From Bacillota bacterium (GTDB lineage: Bacteria; Bacillota; Clostridia; Acetivibrionales; DSM-1351): 8,052 nt of DNA. The stretch is taken from positions 1-8,052 of the forward strand of contig JAEYTP010000152.1 in NCBI GenBank assembly GCA_023433945.1. Reading direction: 5' to 3'. How positions within the stretch are numbered: position 1 is the stretch's first letter; each line of letters starts with the position of its first letter. Shown one piece after another: positions 1 to 6,169 of the stretch. A program made the translations under genes and the position numbers. The notes beneath the pieces were generated by a model that was given only the letters and a program-made list of their open reading frames with translations, made no database searches and was not told the origin of the DNA.

Positions 1-137
1 AGGATGCAGATAAAATAATAGTACTCGATGACGGTAAAATAGCTGGACAAGGCACACATGAGGAACTCCTAGAAAGCTGTGAGGTTTACCAGGAAATTTA
101 CTACTCACAGTATAGAAAGGGGGAAAACGCAAATTGA
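1..137 (+). CDS. ABC exporter half-transporter, C-terminal end only (partial)
   Basis: This is the last 44 codons of a gene that starts before the window. The frame reads DADKIIVLDDGKIAGQGTHE and on to a TGA at 135-137. It is the segment that follows the H-loop of an ABC exporter nucleotide-binding domain, where a beta hairpin (IIVLDDGKI) is followed by G-T-H-E-E-L-L. The same segment in the next gene reads ADIILVMKDGNIIEQGSHEE, so the two are paralogous half-transporters. The stop overlaps the start of that gene, which suggests translational coupling and a heterodimeric exporter. The Walker A, signature and Walker B motifs lie outside the window, so it cannot be judged whether this subunit carries the degenerate ATPase site. 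Confidence 0.9.
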   Translation, partial: DADKIIVLDDGKIAGQGTHEELLESCEVYQEIYYSQYRKGENAN

Positions 138-1933
138 GTACTCAATCCAAAACTACTGATAATAAAGAATCCAAGAAAGAGTCTAAACTTGGGAAGAAAG
201 CGCCCAAATTTACAAGTCAGAAGGATACGTTGATAAAGGTGCTCAAATATATGAAACGCTATTCCTGGCTCATGGTAATAACAATATTACTTGCGGCTGT
301 AGTAGTGGCATTGACCCTTTATGTTCCTATTTTAATAGGCCGCGCAATAGATTATATAGTTTATAGAAATGTTAATTTTGAAGCTATTTTCGAGATTTTG
401 GTGAAGTGTGCAAAAATTATAGGTGCAACAGCTCTTGCCCAATGGGTTATGAATGTTATAAATAATAAAATCACCTATCACATCGTGCGGGATATAAGGC
501 AGGATGCATTTGAAAAGATAGAAAAACTGCCTTTGAATTATCTGGATAGTAAATCTTACGGTGAAACAGTGAGTAAGGTAATTTCTGATGTTGAACAATT
601 TGCAGATGGACTGCTGTTGGGCTTCACACAGCTATTCACTGGGATTGCAACTATTGTAGGTACCCTATTATTTATGCTTTCTATAGACAAGGGTATTACG
701 TTGCTGGTGGTATTGGTGACACCGCTATCGTTATTTGTAGCAAGCTTTATTGCAAAGCGCACCTATTCCATGTTCAAGCTTCAATCAGAGGCAAGAGGAC
801 AGCAAACTGCCATTATAGAAGAGATGATTGGAAATGCAAAGGTAGTGAAAGCTTACGGGCATGAACAAGAAGCTCTAGAAGAATTTGATGAGGTGAACGA
901 GAAATTAGGCAAGTATGCACTGAGGGCAACATTTTTCTCATCAATAACCAATCCTTCTACCCGTTTTGTAAACGGAGTTGTATATGCCCTTGTAGGACTG
1001 GGGGGAGCACTTAGTGTAATTTCCGGCGGAATGACCGTGGGTTTACTGTCTAGCTTCTTGAGCTATGCAAATCAATATACCAAACCTTTTAATGAGATAT
1101 CAGGGGTAGTTACAGAGTTTCAGAATGCTATTGCGTGTGCGGCCAGAATATTTGAGTTGATAGAGGAAGAACCTCAGGTAGCAGAACCCAAGGATGCAGA
1201 GGATTTACAGAATGTGTCGGGTCATGTAGAGTGTGATAACGTGGAGTTCTCCTATTCACCCGATAAAAAGCTGATAGAAAATTTCAATTTGAAGGTTAAT
1301 CCCGGACAAAATATAGCTATCGTAGGGCCAACAGGATGTGGGAAAACCACTGTTATAAACCTTCTCATGCGCTTTTATGATGTGGATAGCGGAAGCATAA
1401 GCGTTGAAGGTAAAGATATCAGAAAATTAAAGAGAAAAAGTCTCAGGAAGAGTTATGGTATGGTGCTGCAAGACACATGGCTTAAGCAAGGCACTATTCG
1501 TGACAATATAGTAATGGGTAAACCAGATGCAACTGATGAGGAAGTGATTGCCGCAGCAAAGGCTGCTCATGCTCATTCCTTCATAAAAAGGCTGCCCGAT
1601 GGCTACAATACACAAATAGGAGAAGATGGAGGTATTCTTTCACAGGGGCAGAAACAGCTTTTATGCATTACTCGTGTTATGCTCTGCCTTCCGCCCATGC
1701 TGATTTTGGATGAAGCAACATCATCTATTGATACTAGAACAGAAATGAAAATACAGAGTGCGTTTACAAAGCTAATGAAAGGCAGAACAAGCTTTATTGT
1801 GGCGCACCGCCTTTCCACCATTCAGAATGCAGATATCATTTTGGTTATGAAGGACGGCAATATAATTGAGCAGGGCAGTCATGAGGAATTGCTTGCCAAT
1901 AACGGATTCTATAGCGAGCTATATAATAGCTAG
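134..1933 (+). CDS. ABC exporter half-transporter (fused membrane and ATPase domains)
   Basis: A 599-residue protein of the multidrug/lipid exporter type, acting in the cytoplasmic membrane as one half of a dimer. After a lysine-rich N-terminal tail (about 1-38), a six-helix type IV membrane domain spans about 40-330, with clear hydrophobic helices near 46-68, 165-183, 188-207 and 278-298. The nucleotide-binding domain follows: A-loop Tyr374, Walker A GPTGCGKTT at 398-406, Q-loop Gln446, signature LSQGQ at 502-506 (Gln in place of the usual Gly), Walker B MLILDE at 522-527 with catalytic Glu527, D-loop at 530-533 and H-loop His558. All catalytic residues are present. The TTG start at 134 overlaps the upstream TGA by four bases and follows an AAAGGGGG ribosome binding site (116-123). 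Length and motif order match the YfiC/YheH-like group. The exported substrate cannot be read from the sequence. Confidence 0.95.
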   Translation: MSTQSKTTDNKESKKESKLGKKAPKFTSQKDTLIKVLKYMKRYSWLMVITILLAAVVVALTLYVPILIGRAIDYIVYRNVNFEAIFEILVKCAKIIGATALAQWVMNVINNKITYHIVRDIRQDAFEKIEKLPLNYLDSKSYGETVSKVISDVEQFADGLLLGFTQLFTGIATIVGTLLFMLSIDKGITLLVVLVTPLSLFVASFIAKRTYSMFKLQSEARGQQTAIIEEMIGNAKVVKAYGHEQEALEEFDEVNEKLGKYALRATFFSSITNPSTRFVNGVVYALVGLGGALSVISGGMTVGLLSSFLSYANQYTKPFNEISGVVTEFQNAIACAARIFELIEEEPQVAEPKDAEDLQNVSGHVECDNVEFSYSPDKKLIENFNLKVNPGQNIAIVGPTGCGKTTVINLLMRFYDVDSGSISVEGKDIRKLKRKSLRKSYGMVLQDTWLKQGTIRDNIVMGKPDATDEEVIAAAKAAHAHSFIKRLPDGYNTQIGEDGGILSQGQKQLLCITRVMLCLPPMLILDEATSSIDTRTEMKIQSAFTKLMKGRTSFIVAHRLSTIQNADIILVMKDGNIIEQGSHEELLANNGFYSELYNS

Positions 1934-1970
1934 TAGGGCATAGCAATAGCATCAGGGTATAACAATAGCA
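1934..1970 (+). repeat. Imperfect tandem repeat just after the ABC exporter stop
   Basis: Two 18-base units (1934-1951 and 1953-1970) with a 19-base period match at 15 of 18 positions, both ending in CAATAGCA. A weaker third echo starts with AGTAGG at 1971. The repeat lies between the stop codon and the terminator, in the 3' untranslated part of the exporter transcript. No function is evident; it may be a slippage product. Confidence 0.55.
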
Positions 1971-2005
1971 AGTAGGAACATAAAAATGACTGCTAAGAAC
2001 ATAAT

Positions 2006-2045
2006 AAAACCCAAGAGGTAATATATATTGTAACTCTTGGGTTTT
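2006..2045. terminator. Bidirectional factor-independent terminator
   Basis: A perfect 12-bp inverted repeat (AAAACCCAAGAG at 2006-2017 against CTCTTGGGTTTT at 2034-2045) with a 16-base AT-rich loop. On the plus strand the stem runs into TTTTTGTTT; on the minus strand it runs into TTTTATTAT. It therefore can end both the exporter transcript and the convergent phosphatase transcript, and is the only terminator visible between them. Confidence 0.88.
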
Positions 2046-2108
2046 TGTTTATAATCTAAGGCATTTATAATATCCCAAACCTCTAAATATCACTGCGAAG
2101 TATAAACT

Positions 2109-2594
2109 TTATTGCATCTCAACCTTCCTATAATGTAGCGTTTCTTCCATAATATAAGTCAGTAAGGCTTCACACCCTTTGTAGACATCCTCATAGGTTT
2201 TGTCAAAATCCCCTGTATACCAAGGGTCGGCAATGTCTTGGGATTTTCCTGCAAAATCAAGCAATTTGCTAACCTTCTTGTCCTTATCCTGACCTACTAT
2301 TCTCAAAATATTAGTAATATTTCTACTATCCATGCCAATAAGGAAATCATAATTGGCATAATCTGATTTTCTCAGTTGTACTGCACATTTTCCATCGGTA
2401 GAAATTCCGAACTCACTTAGCTTTCTTCTGGTGCCATAATGAACACCGTTTCCAATTTCCTCAGTACTTGTTGCCGCTGAATTGATAATAAATAAGTCTG
2501 AGAGCCCTCTTTTTTTGACCATATCCTTGAACACAAATTCTGCCATAGGAGAACGGCAAATGTTTCCGTGGCAAACAAAAAGTATCTTAATCAT
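2109..2594 (-). CDS. Low-molecular-weight protein tyrosine phosphatase
   Basis: A 161-residue cytoplasmic phosphatase of the LMW-PTP family, which removes phosphate from phosphotyrosine through a cysteinyl-phosphate intermediate. The catalytic P-loop CHGNICRS lies at residues 8-15 (nucleophile Cys8, Arg14, Ser15), and the general acid loop DPWY at 123-126 supplies Asp123. The length is normal for the family. The P-loop has Ile12 where the arginine phosphatase YwlE has a Thr, which by family knowledge favours phosphotyrosine as substrate. ATG at 2594 is preceded at good distance by AGGAG (2601-2605). The start overlaps the stop of a 32-codon upstream reading frame (ATGA, 2591-2594), suggesting coupled translation. 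A truncated relative of this gene lies upstream at 4249-4302. No kinase or capsule gene is nearby, so the target is unknown. Confidence 0.95.
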   Translation of the reverse strand: MIKILFVCHGNICRSPMAEFVFKDMVKKRGLSDLFIINSAATSTEEIGNGVHYGTRRKLSEFGISTDGKCAVQLRKSDYANYDFLIGMDSRNITNILRIVGQDKDKKVSKLLDFAGKSQDIADPWYTGDFDKTYEDVYKGCEALLTYIMEETLHYRKVEMQ

Positions 2595-2689
2595 AAATTT
2601 CTCCTATCCCAAAATGCCAAGATATGCCCAGTTTTGCAAGGTTTTATCGGGGTTTCCGGCACTTGTGTCTTTTTCTTATCCTTGTTCAT
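2591..2689 (-). CDS. Small ORF (32 aa) translationally coupled to the phosphatase
   Basis: A 32-residue lysine-rich frame starting MNKDKKKTQVPETPIKP and ending in WDRRNL. I do not recognise it. Two things support translation: a near-perfect ribosome binding site GAGGTGA (2694-2700) at proper spacing before the ATG at 2689, and a stop codon that overlaps the phosphatase start as ATGA. The same frame stays open upstream without an ATG to a stop at 2771-2773, reading through LDDIEAFLIESPYQIIVRRG, which looks more like protein than chance. So it could instead be the end of a longer gene whose 5' part was lost when the neighbouring ATPase gene came to lie beside it. There is no signal peptide or membrane segment. 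It may also serve simply as a leader that opens the phosphatase start to ribosomes. Confidence 0.5.
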   Translation of the reverse strand: MNKDKKKTQVPETPIKPCKTGHILAFWDRRNL

Positions 2690-2742
2690 TTTGTCACCTC
2701 GTCTTACAATAATCTGATACGGAGATTCTATTAGAAAAGCCT

Positions 2743-3966
2743 CTATATCATCCAAATCGGTACAATATAATTATCCCTGTCAATTGCACCAAGTGCAGGC
2801 TTCATGCAAACAACCGCGCCCTTAGAGCGTGGTGTTGATGACTTATCAAGCAATCCAAACACCTTTATCAACTCGGTTCCCGGGTTGGATGTCTTCTTGA
2901 TTTCTACCGGATTCAGCACTCCGTCATGCTCCAACACAATATCAATCTCCTTGGCATCCTTGTCACGGTAATAGTACATATATGGCTCTTTACCACAATT
3001 CAAATAAGTCTTCCTGATTTCCGCAACCACATAATTCTCCAAGATTGCACCATTCATAGCACCGCTTTCTAAAGTTTCTGCACTACTCCATTTCGTCAGA
3101 TAACATACCAAACCTGTATCATAAAAATACAACTTAGGAGTTTTTACAAGACGCTTCAACAAATTGTTGGAATACGGATGAAGGTAAAAAATAATTCCCA
3201 ACATTTCTAAAATTCCCAACCAGTCCTTTGTCTGTGTCTGATTGATATCCGCATCTCTTGCGATTTCTGCCACATTCACCATTTGACCGCATCTTGCAGC
3301 CACTGCCGTGATAAAACGAAGAAATTTAAGGGAATCGATGGCATCCGATAATTCTTTCACATCACGCTCGATATAAGTAGATAAATAACTGCTATAAAAA
3401 ATCTGGCTATTACTATTCACACCGCTTACTATTGCAGGCATGGAACCTTTATAAATCCGCTCAAAAATCCCTCTGGTATCAATTTCTGTCCTTCCTTCCT
3501 TTCTTGCAGCCAAAGGCTCCATCTCCACTACAAAAGGCTCCATCTCTCCACCGGATATTTCTGCCTGTGATAAAGATGCAAGGGACAGCACTGCTACTCT
3601 GCCTGCCAAAGACTCTTGCACTCCGCGCATCAGTTTAAACACTTGAGAACCTGTCAACCAAAATGCTCCCGGCTCATGGTTCTTATCCACATTCATCTTA
3701 ATATAGGCAAATAGCTCCGGCGCATACTGAACTTCATCAATCAATACAGGCGGCTTGTGCAATTGCAAAAATAATTCCGGGTCAGACTTCGCTAGGGCTC
3801 TTTCATTCAAATCATCTAACGTAACATATCCTCTGTTCGTCCCTTCCATCAGTTTCTGAAGCATTGTGGTCTTACCCACCTGTCTTGGACCCGTAACCAA
3901 AACTACCGGATATTCCTTTGTTACCTCACTTACCACATTCTCCAAATTTCTCTTAATATAGTTCAT
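2743..3966 (-). CDS. AAA_14 / DUF4143 family ATPase with PD-(D/E)XK-like C-terminus
   Basis: A 407-residue protein of the widespread family with an N-terminal AAA_14 ATPase domain and a C-terminal DUF4143 domain. Walker A GPRQVGKT is at 26-33, Walker B VLIDE at 74-78, a sensor-like LTGSQ at 104-108 and a possible arginine finger at LAGRV (Arg123). The middle part (about 190-300) carries the DUF4143 hallmark YIERDVKEL and a winged-helix-like stretch. Near the C-terminus, Glu340-x-Asp342 and Glu355-x-Lys357 fit the PD-(D/E)XK nuclease-fold pattern, so a DNA-cleaving or DNA-binding role is conceivable, but the family has no settled function. ATG at 3966 follows AAGGAG with 8 bases between. Two palindromic 38-bp repeats containing TATAAT lie directly upstream. 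No terminator separates it from the downstream small ORF and phosphatase. Such genes are often mobile and patchily distributed. Confidence 0.9.
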   Translation of the reverse strand: MNYIKRNLENVVSEVTKEYPVVLVTGPRQVGKTTMLQKLMEGTNRGYVTLDDLNERALAKSDPELFLQLHKPPVLIDEVQYAPELFAYIKMNVDKNHEPGAFWLTGSQVFKLMRGVQESLAGRVAVLSLASLSQAEISGGEMEPFVVEMEPLAARKEGRTEIDTRGIFERIYKGSMPAIVSGVNSNSQIFYSSYLSTYIERDVKELSDAIDSLKFLRFITAVAARCGQMVNVAEIARDADINQTQTKDWLGILEMLGIIFYLHPYSNNLLKRLVKTPKLYFYDTGLVCYLTKWSSAETLESGAMNGAILENYVVAEIRKTYLNCGKEPYMYYYRDKDAKEIDIVLEHDGVLNPVEIKKTSNPGTELIKVFGLLDKSSTPRSKGAVVCMKPALGAIDRDNYIVPIWMI

Positions 3967-3978
3967 ATGCCCAACTCC

Positions 3979-4016
3979 TTTCGGCTGATATCTAATCTAA
4001 TTATATTTTAGCCGAA
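3979..4016 (-). promoter_or_regulatory. Palindromic repeat copy 1, with -10 box and operator-like arms
   Basis: A 38-bp unit whose ends are the inverted pair TTCGGCT / AGCCGAA. Read on the minus strand it contains TATAAT (4005-4000) preceded by AAAA, and its downstream arm runs directly into the AAGGAG ribosome binding site of the ATPase gene. The arms would flank a -10 box, as expected of an operator, or could fold in RNA into a hairpin next to the ribosome binding site. No convincing -35 box at 17 bp is visible. It matches copy 2 at 34 of 38 positions. Confidence 0.6.
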
Positions 4017-4038
4017 CTTATAATAAAAATCAAGTGCA

Positions 4039-4076
4039 TTTCGGCTAATTTCTAATCTGATTATATTTTAGCCGGA
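4039..4076 (-). repeat. Palindromic repeat copy 2 (60 bp upstream of copy 1)
   Basis: A second copy of the 38-bp unit, displaced by exactly 60 bp from copy 1, with four mismatches. It keeps the inverted arms (one changed base in the outer AGCCG arm) and the minus-strand TATAAT at 4065-4060. The 22 bases between copies are AT-rich and not repeated. It could be a second operator or a duplicated promoter. Confidence 0.65.
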
Positions 4077-4098
4077 ATACACTCACTTTATTACTCTA

Positions 4099-4150
4099 TT
4101 AACGATTACCCACTTTTTAACGTTTATCCTACACAATTTAACGAATATCC
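4099..4150. repeat. Three iterated TTAACG..TA.CC motifs
   Basis: TTAACG followed by a TA.CC-type core occurs at 4099, 4117 and 4138 (spacing 18 and 21 bases). On the minus strand the units read GGATA or GGTAA, two bases, then CGTTAA. Near-helical spacing suggests binding sites for one protein, such as a transposase or regulator. No gene is found here. Confidence 0.5.
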
Positions 4151-4155
4151 CCAAA

Positions 4156-4195
4156 TCGTAGTTTTTCCGTTCCTCATTCGTAGTCTTATCGTAGT
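4156..4195. repeat. Three iterated TCGTAGT motifs
   Basis: TCGTAGT occurs at 4156-4162, 4178-4184 and 4189-4195. The spacings of 22 and 11 bases are close to two turns and one turn of the helix. On the minus strand the unit is ACTACGA. It directly follows the TTAACG cluster and is a different sequence, as in the multi-site ends of some transposons. Confidence 0.5.
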
Positions 4196-4248
4196 CCTAT
4201 ATTCTGCCCTTGGAAAACTATGCCCCAACGTGTCGGCACTGTGCCAAC

Positions 4249-4302
4249 TTATGCCTTACACACCACACTCCTGCCGTGGCAGATAAATAGTACTTTTATC
4301 AT
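4249..4302 (-). pseudogene. Truncated 5' end of a second LMW-PTP gene
   Basis: A 17-codon frame reads MIKVLFICHG and then RSVVCKA before TAA. The first ten residues match the start of the intact phosphatase at 2594 (MIKILFVCHG) at 8 of 10 positions, and include the catalytic Cys of the P-loop. The DNA matches at 23 of the first 29 bases, with most differences at third positions, so the two are diverged paralogs rather than a recent duplicate. The conserved continuation NICRSPMAE is absent: homology breaks after Gly10 (4273), inside a small palindrome, CTGCC / GGCAG. A full ribosome binding site AAGGAG (4311-4316) remains 8 bases before the ATG at 4302. The missing 3' part is not found elsewhere in the window. 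The stump cannot be active. Confidence 0.75.
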
Positions 4303-4349
4303 TTGTTTTTCTCCTTAATTGCTTTTAATAAAATCTCCTTTATGTTGTA

Positions 4350-4398
4350 TAAATAAAAGGAGCTCTGGTGCGATAATTAAAATATATCATACCAGAGC
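4350..4398 (-). terminator. Factor-independent terminator after the AraC-type gene
   Basis: An inverted repeat with outer arms at 4362-4369 and 4391-4398 (GCTCTGGT / ACCAGAGC on the plus strand), and an inner extension GATA / TATC separated by a 2x2 internal loop. On the minus strand the stem is followed by CC and TTTTATTTAT. It lies 28 bases after the AraC-type stop and closes that transcript just before the phosphatase stump. Confidence 0.82.
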
Positions 4399-4425
4399 CC
4401 AATTTTCTATTCTAGCGCTAGACTT

Positions 4426-5262
4426 TTAAGATATTTTTTCAAGTGGAAGCCATATTTCACAATAACTTTCTTGTGGGTTTTTCTCATCAAGGGGTGTGTA
4501 CATCTCAACATTATAGTTTCCGCCTAACTTGTATTCCTTACAATTAGGCAACCACTCCTTCCACATCTTGGTATTTATATCCTTCAGATTGCCCAAGGTG
4601 CATGGGAATACAGCCCAAAGTCCTGCAGGGAGTGTTCTTGTCTCATATCCTTCCTGTACTTCATTCCACGGCAAATAATTGTCAGCTATCAGATAGTCAA
4701 AGTTCTTTCCATCTGAATCAATACACACACCGTACATGCCACAAACTACCTTGTTTCCACCATCCTTCATGTGTTCCTGCCAAAACGTAGGGATTTCCTG
4801 ATAAGAAGTCTCGCTATTAAAGCTTCTCTTTCTTCCCATTACTGTAAACGCTGCCTTTTCTACTATCTTATAATCCATCATAGTCCCACCCTCCAGTGAT
4901 AATTTTATTCTGAGTGGTGCAAAGTCTCGAAGTTTTGCACCCTGTTCTTTTGCAGCAGAAGGTGTAATTCCATGAAACTTGGTAAAAGCTCTAGCAAAGC
5001 TATCAGGAGAATCATAGCCATATTTCATGGCAATATCAATCACCTTTGCATCACTGCCCGATAACTCCATTGCAGCTAGTGCCATTCGCCTGTTACGGAT
5101 ATACTCACTCGGACTGAAACCACATAACACAGTGAAAATGCGCTGAAAATGGAATTCCGATACATATGCTTTTTCAGCTACATCCCTTATTTCGATTTCG
5201 TCCGTAAGATTTATCTCCATATACTCTATGGCATTCTGCAGACCTTCTACCCAAGTACTCAT
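4426..5262 (-). CDS. AraC-family regulator with GyrI-like effector-binding domain
   Basis: A 278-residue transcription factor. The N-terminal AraC DNA-binding domain (about 8-106) has two helix-turn-helix units, near 24-60 (IRDVAEKAYVSEFHFQRIF) and 73-105 (IDIAMKYGYDSPDSFARAF). The C-terminal half (about 130-276) is a GyrI-like/BmrR-type effector domain, with the typical PAGLWAVFPC stretch and a final CEIWLPL whose Glu269 sits where related proteins have the acidic residue that contacts cationic drugs. By family it should bind an amphipathic compound and activate transcription. I place the start at ATG 5262, with AAGGAG (5271-5276) 8 bases upstream; the TTG at 5268 has only two bases between it and that site. 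It lies downstream of an ABC export pair on the same strand, but has its own promoter region and terminator. Target genes are not determinable here. Confidence 0.93.
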   Translation of the reverse strand: MSTWVEGLQNAIEYMEINLTDEIEIRDVAEKAYVSEFHFQRIFTVLCGFSPSEYIRNRRMALAAMELSGSDAKVIDIAMKYGYDSPDSFARAFTKFHGITPSAAKEQGAKLRDFAPLRIKLSLEGGTMMDYKIVEKAAFTVMGRKRSFNSETSYQEIPTFWQEHMKDGGNKVVCGMYGVCIDSDGKNFDYLIADNYLPWNEVQEGYETRTLPAGLWAVFPCTLGNLKDINTKMWKEWLPNCKEYKLGGNYNVEMYTPLDEKNPQESYCEIWLPLEKIS

Positions 5263-5283
5263 ACTCAATACTCCTTTGCTGAC

Positions 5284-5316
5284 TGTGATTACATTATATT
5301 ACCAATTCTAATCACA
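5284..5316 (-). promoter_or_regulatory. Inverted repeat around the AraC-gene -10 box
   Basis: TGTGATTA (5284-5291) and TAATCACA (5309-5316) form a perfect 8-bp inverted repeat with a 17-bp spacer. On the minus strand the spacer contains TATAAT (5298-5293), a plausible -10 about 30 bases from the start codon. No good -35 at 17 bp is seen, as is common at activator-dependent promoters. It could be an operator for autoregulation. Confidence 0.5.
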
Positions 5317-5425
5317 ATCCCTACTTTTCTTGCTATCATTTGAGGGTTCCGTTTAAAATACATATTTGGGGCTATATACTGATAAGCTCAGACTTGTACT
5401 TTTAATGTGGCTCAATACCGAATAT

Positions 5426-6169
5426 CTACTCCCACTTAAAGAACTTAATCCCTATAAATGTACATACTAAAGCAACAGCAGACATTATCAAAATATAAAT
5501 TCCTATGTTCTCCACAGGCAACCCAAGAGTAGTATTCTTCAAAATTTTAATTCCTTGGGTCAATGGCAGAACATTTACTACATTTTGCATTGCTTTTGGC
5601 ATAACCTCGTATGGTAGGGTTGCACCAGAAAATATAAGCATTGGAAAATATAATGCACTGGCAATTATTCCTGCGCTTTTTGAATTCTTTGCAATGCCGC
5701 CCACCATCAAACCGATACTAAATATGCATATCATTACAAATACCCATCCCAATAAGAATAGGGCAAAGCTTCCTCTCATTCTGAAGCCAAAGAACAGTGC
5801 TGCAATACCATATAAACTGATTAATGAGACTAAAGAATATATTATATATATTACTACTTCCACAAATAAAATCATACTAGGCTTTATGGGTGTAACTTGA
5901 TATCTTTTTAAGATATGCCTGGAACGGTACTCAGAAATCACGAGAGGAAGGCCCATAACTCCTCCTGCACAGATTGCAATACTTGCAAGTGCGCCAAAAG
6001 ATTGCTCCAGAAATGTGTAAGCTGCACCCTCATATGCAGGCTTCTGACCAAATATAATACCTAGGATTACTAGCACAATTATGGGCATTACAACCGCAAA
6101 AATAATCATGTCCAATCCACGTAACGACATTTTTAATTCATTTTTTAGCATTACTCTAAATGTATTCAT
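5426..6169 (-). CDS. ABC-2 type transporter permease
   Basis: A 247-residue membrane protein, the permease partner of the ATPase just upstream. Six hydrophobic segments are visible, near residues 19-40, 57-79, 98-124, 135-158, 166-184 and 222-243. It has the ABC-2 family layout, including a cytoplasmic SEYRSRHILKRYQVTPI stretch after segment two (coupling-helix region) and the conserved LPLTQGIKILK before the last segment. The frame is open to 6256, but the correct start is the ATG at 6169: it has a perfect AGGAGG (6176-6181) at ideal distance, and the residues before it lie wholly within the ATPase gene. The two genes overlap by 14 bases, with the ribosome binding site inside the ATPase coding sequence, so translation is probably coupled. 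The family exports drugs, antibiotics or lipids; the substrate here is unknown. No clear terminator follows. Confidence 0.93.
   Translation of the reverse strand: MNTFRVMLKNELKMSLRGLDMIIFAVVMPIIVLVILGIIFGQKPAYEGAAYTFLEQSFGALASIAICAGGVMGLPLVISEYRSRHILKRYQVTPIKPSMILFVEVVIYIIYSLVSLISLYGIAALFFGFRMRGSFALFLLGWVFVMICIFSIGLMVGGIAKNSKSAGIIASALYFPMLIFSGATLPYEVMPKAMQNVVNVLPLTQGIKILKNTTLGLPVENIGIYILIMSAVALVCTFIGIKFFKWE

Larger units (their letters stand above)
4090..4272. mobile_element. Possible remnant of a transposon or IS end
   Basis: This non-coding block begins where the phosphatase stump stops matching its family (4272) and has a different composition: by hand count about 50% G+C in 4201-4260, against 28% in 4321-4380. 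On the minus strand it opens with GTGTGTAAGGCATAAG, then holds two related units, GTTGGCACAG and GTTGGGGCATAG, and then the ACTACGA and CGTTAA motif sets. Several short repeats inside one end are typical of IS21-family and Tn7-like elements. No transposase, paired terminal repeat or target duplication can be seen, so the identification is an inference. Confidence 0.3.

Noticed and set aside
3979..4076. A CRISPR array
   Set aside because: Only two units with a 22-base gap, each palindromic and containing promoter elements; there are no further units or cas genes.
4056..4280. Plus-strand open frame of about 74 codons with an N-x-Y-P periodicity
   Set aside because: It has no usable start codon or ribosome binding site, and the periodicity comes from the iterated TTAACG motifs having spacings divisible by three.
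4222..4282. Small hairpins GGCAC-T-GTGCC and CTGCC-GT-GGCAG as terminators
   Set aside because: The stems are only five base pairs and no T run follows on either strand.
5263..5268. TTG at 5268 as start of the AraC-type gene
   Set aside because: It lies two bases from the ribosome binding site, while the ATG at 5262 is at normal spacing.
5505..5900. 131-codon plus-strand frame opposite the ABC permease
   Set aside because: It lies wholly antisense to a convincing membrane protein gene, has no ribosome binding site, and its composition is what the reverse of hydrophobic codons gives.
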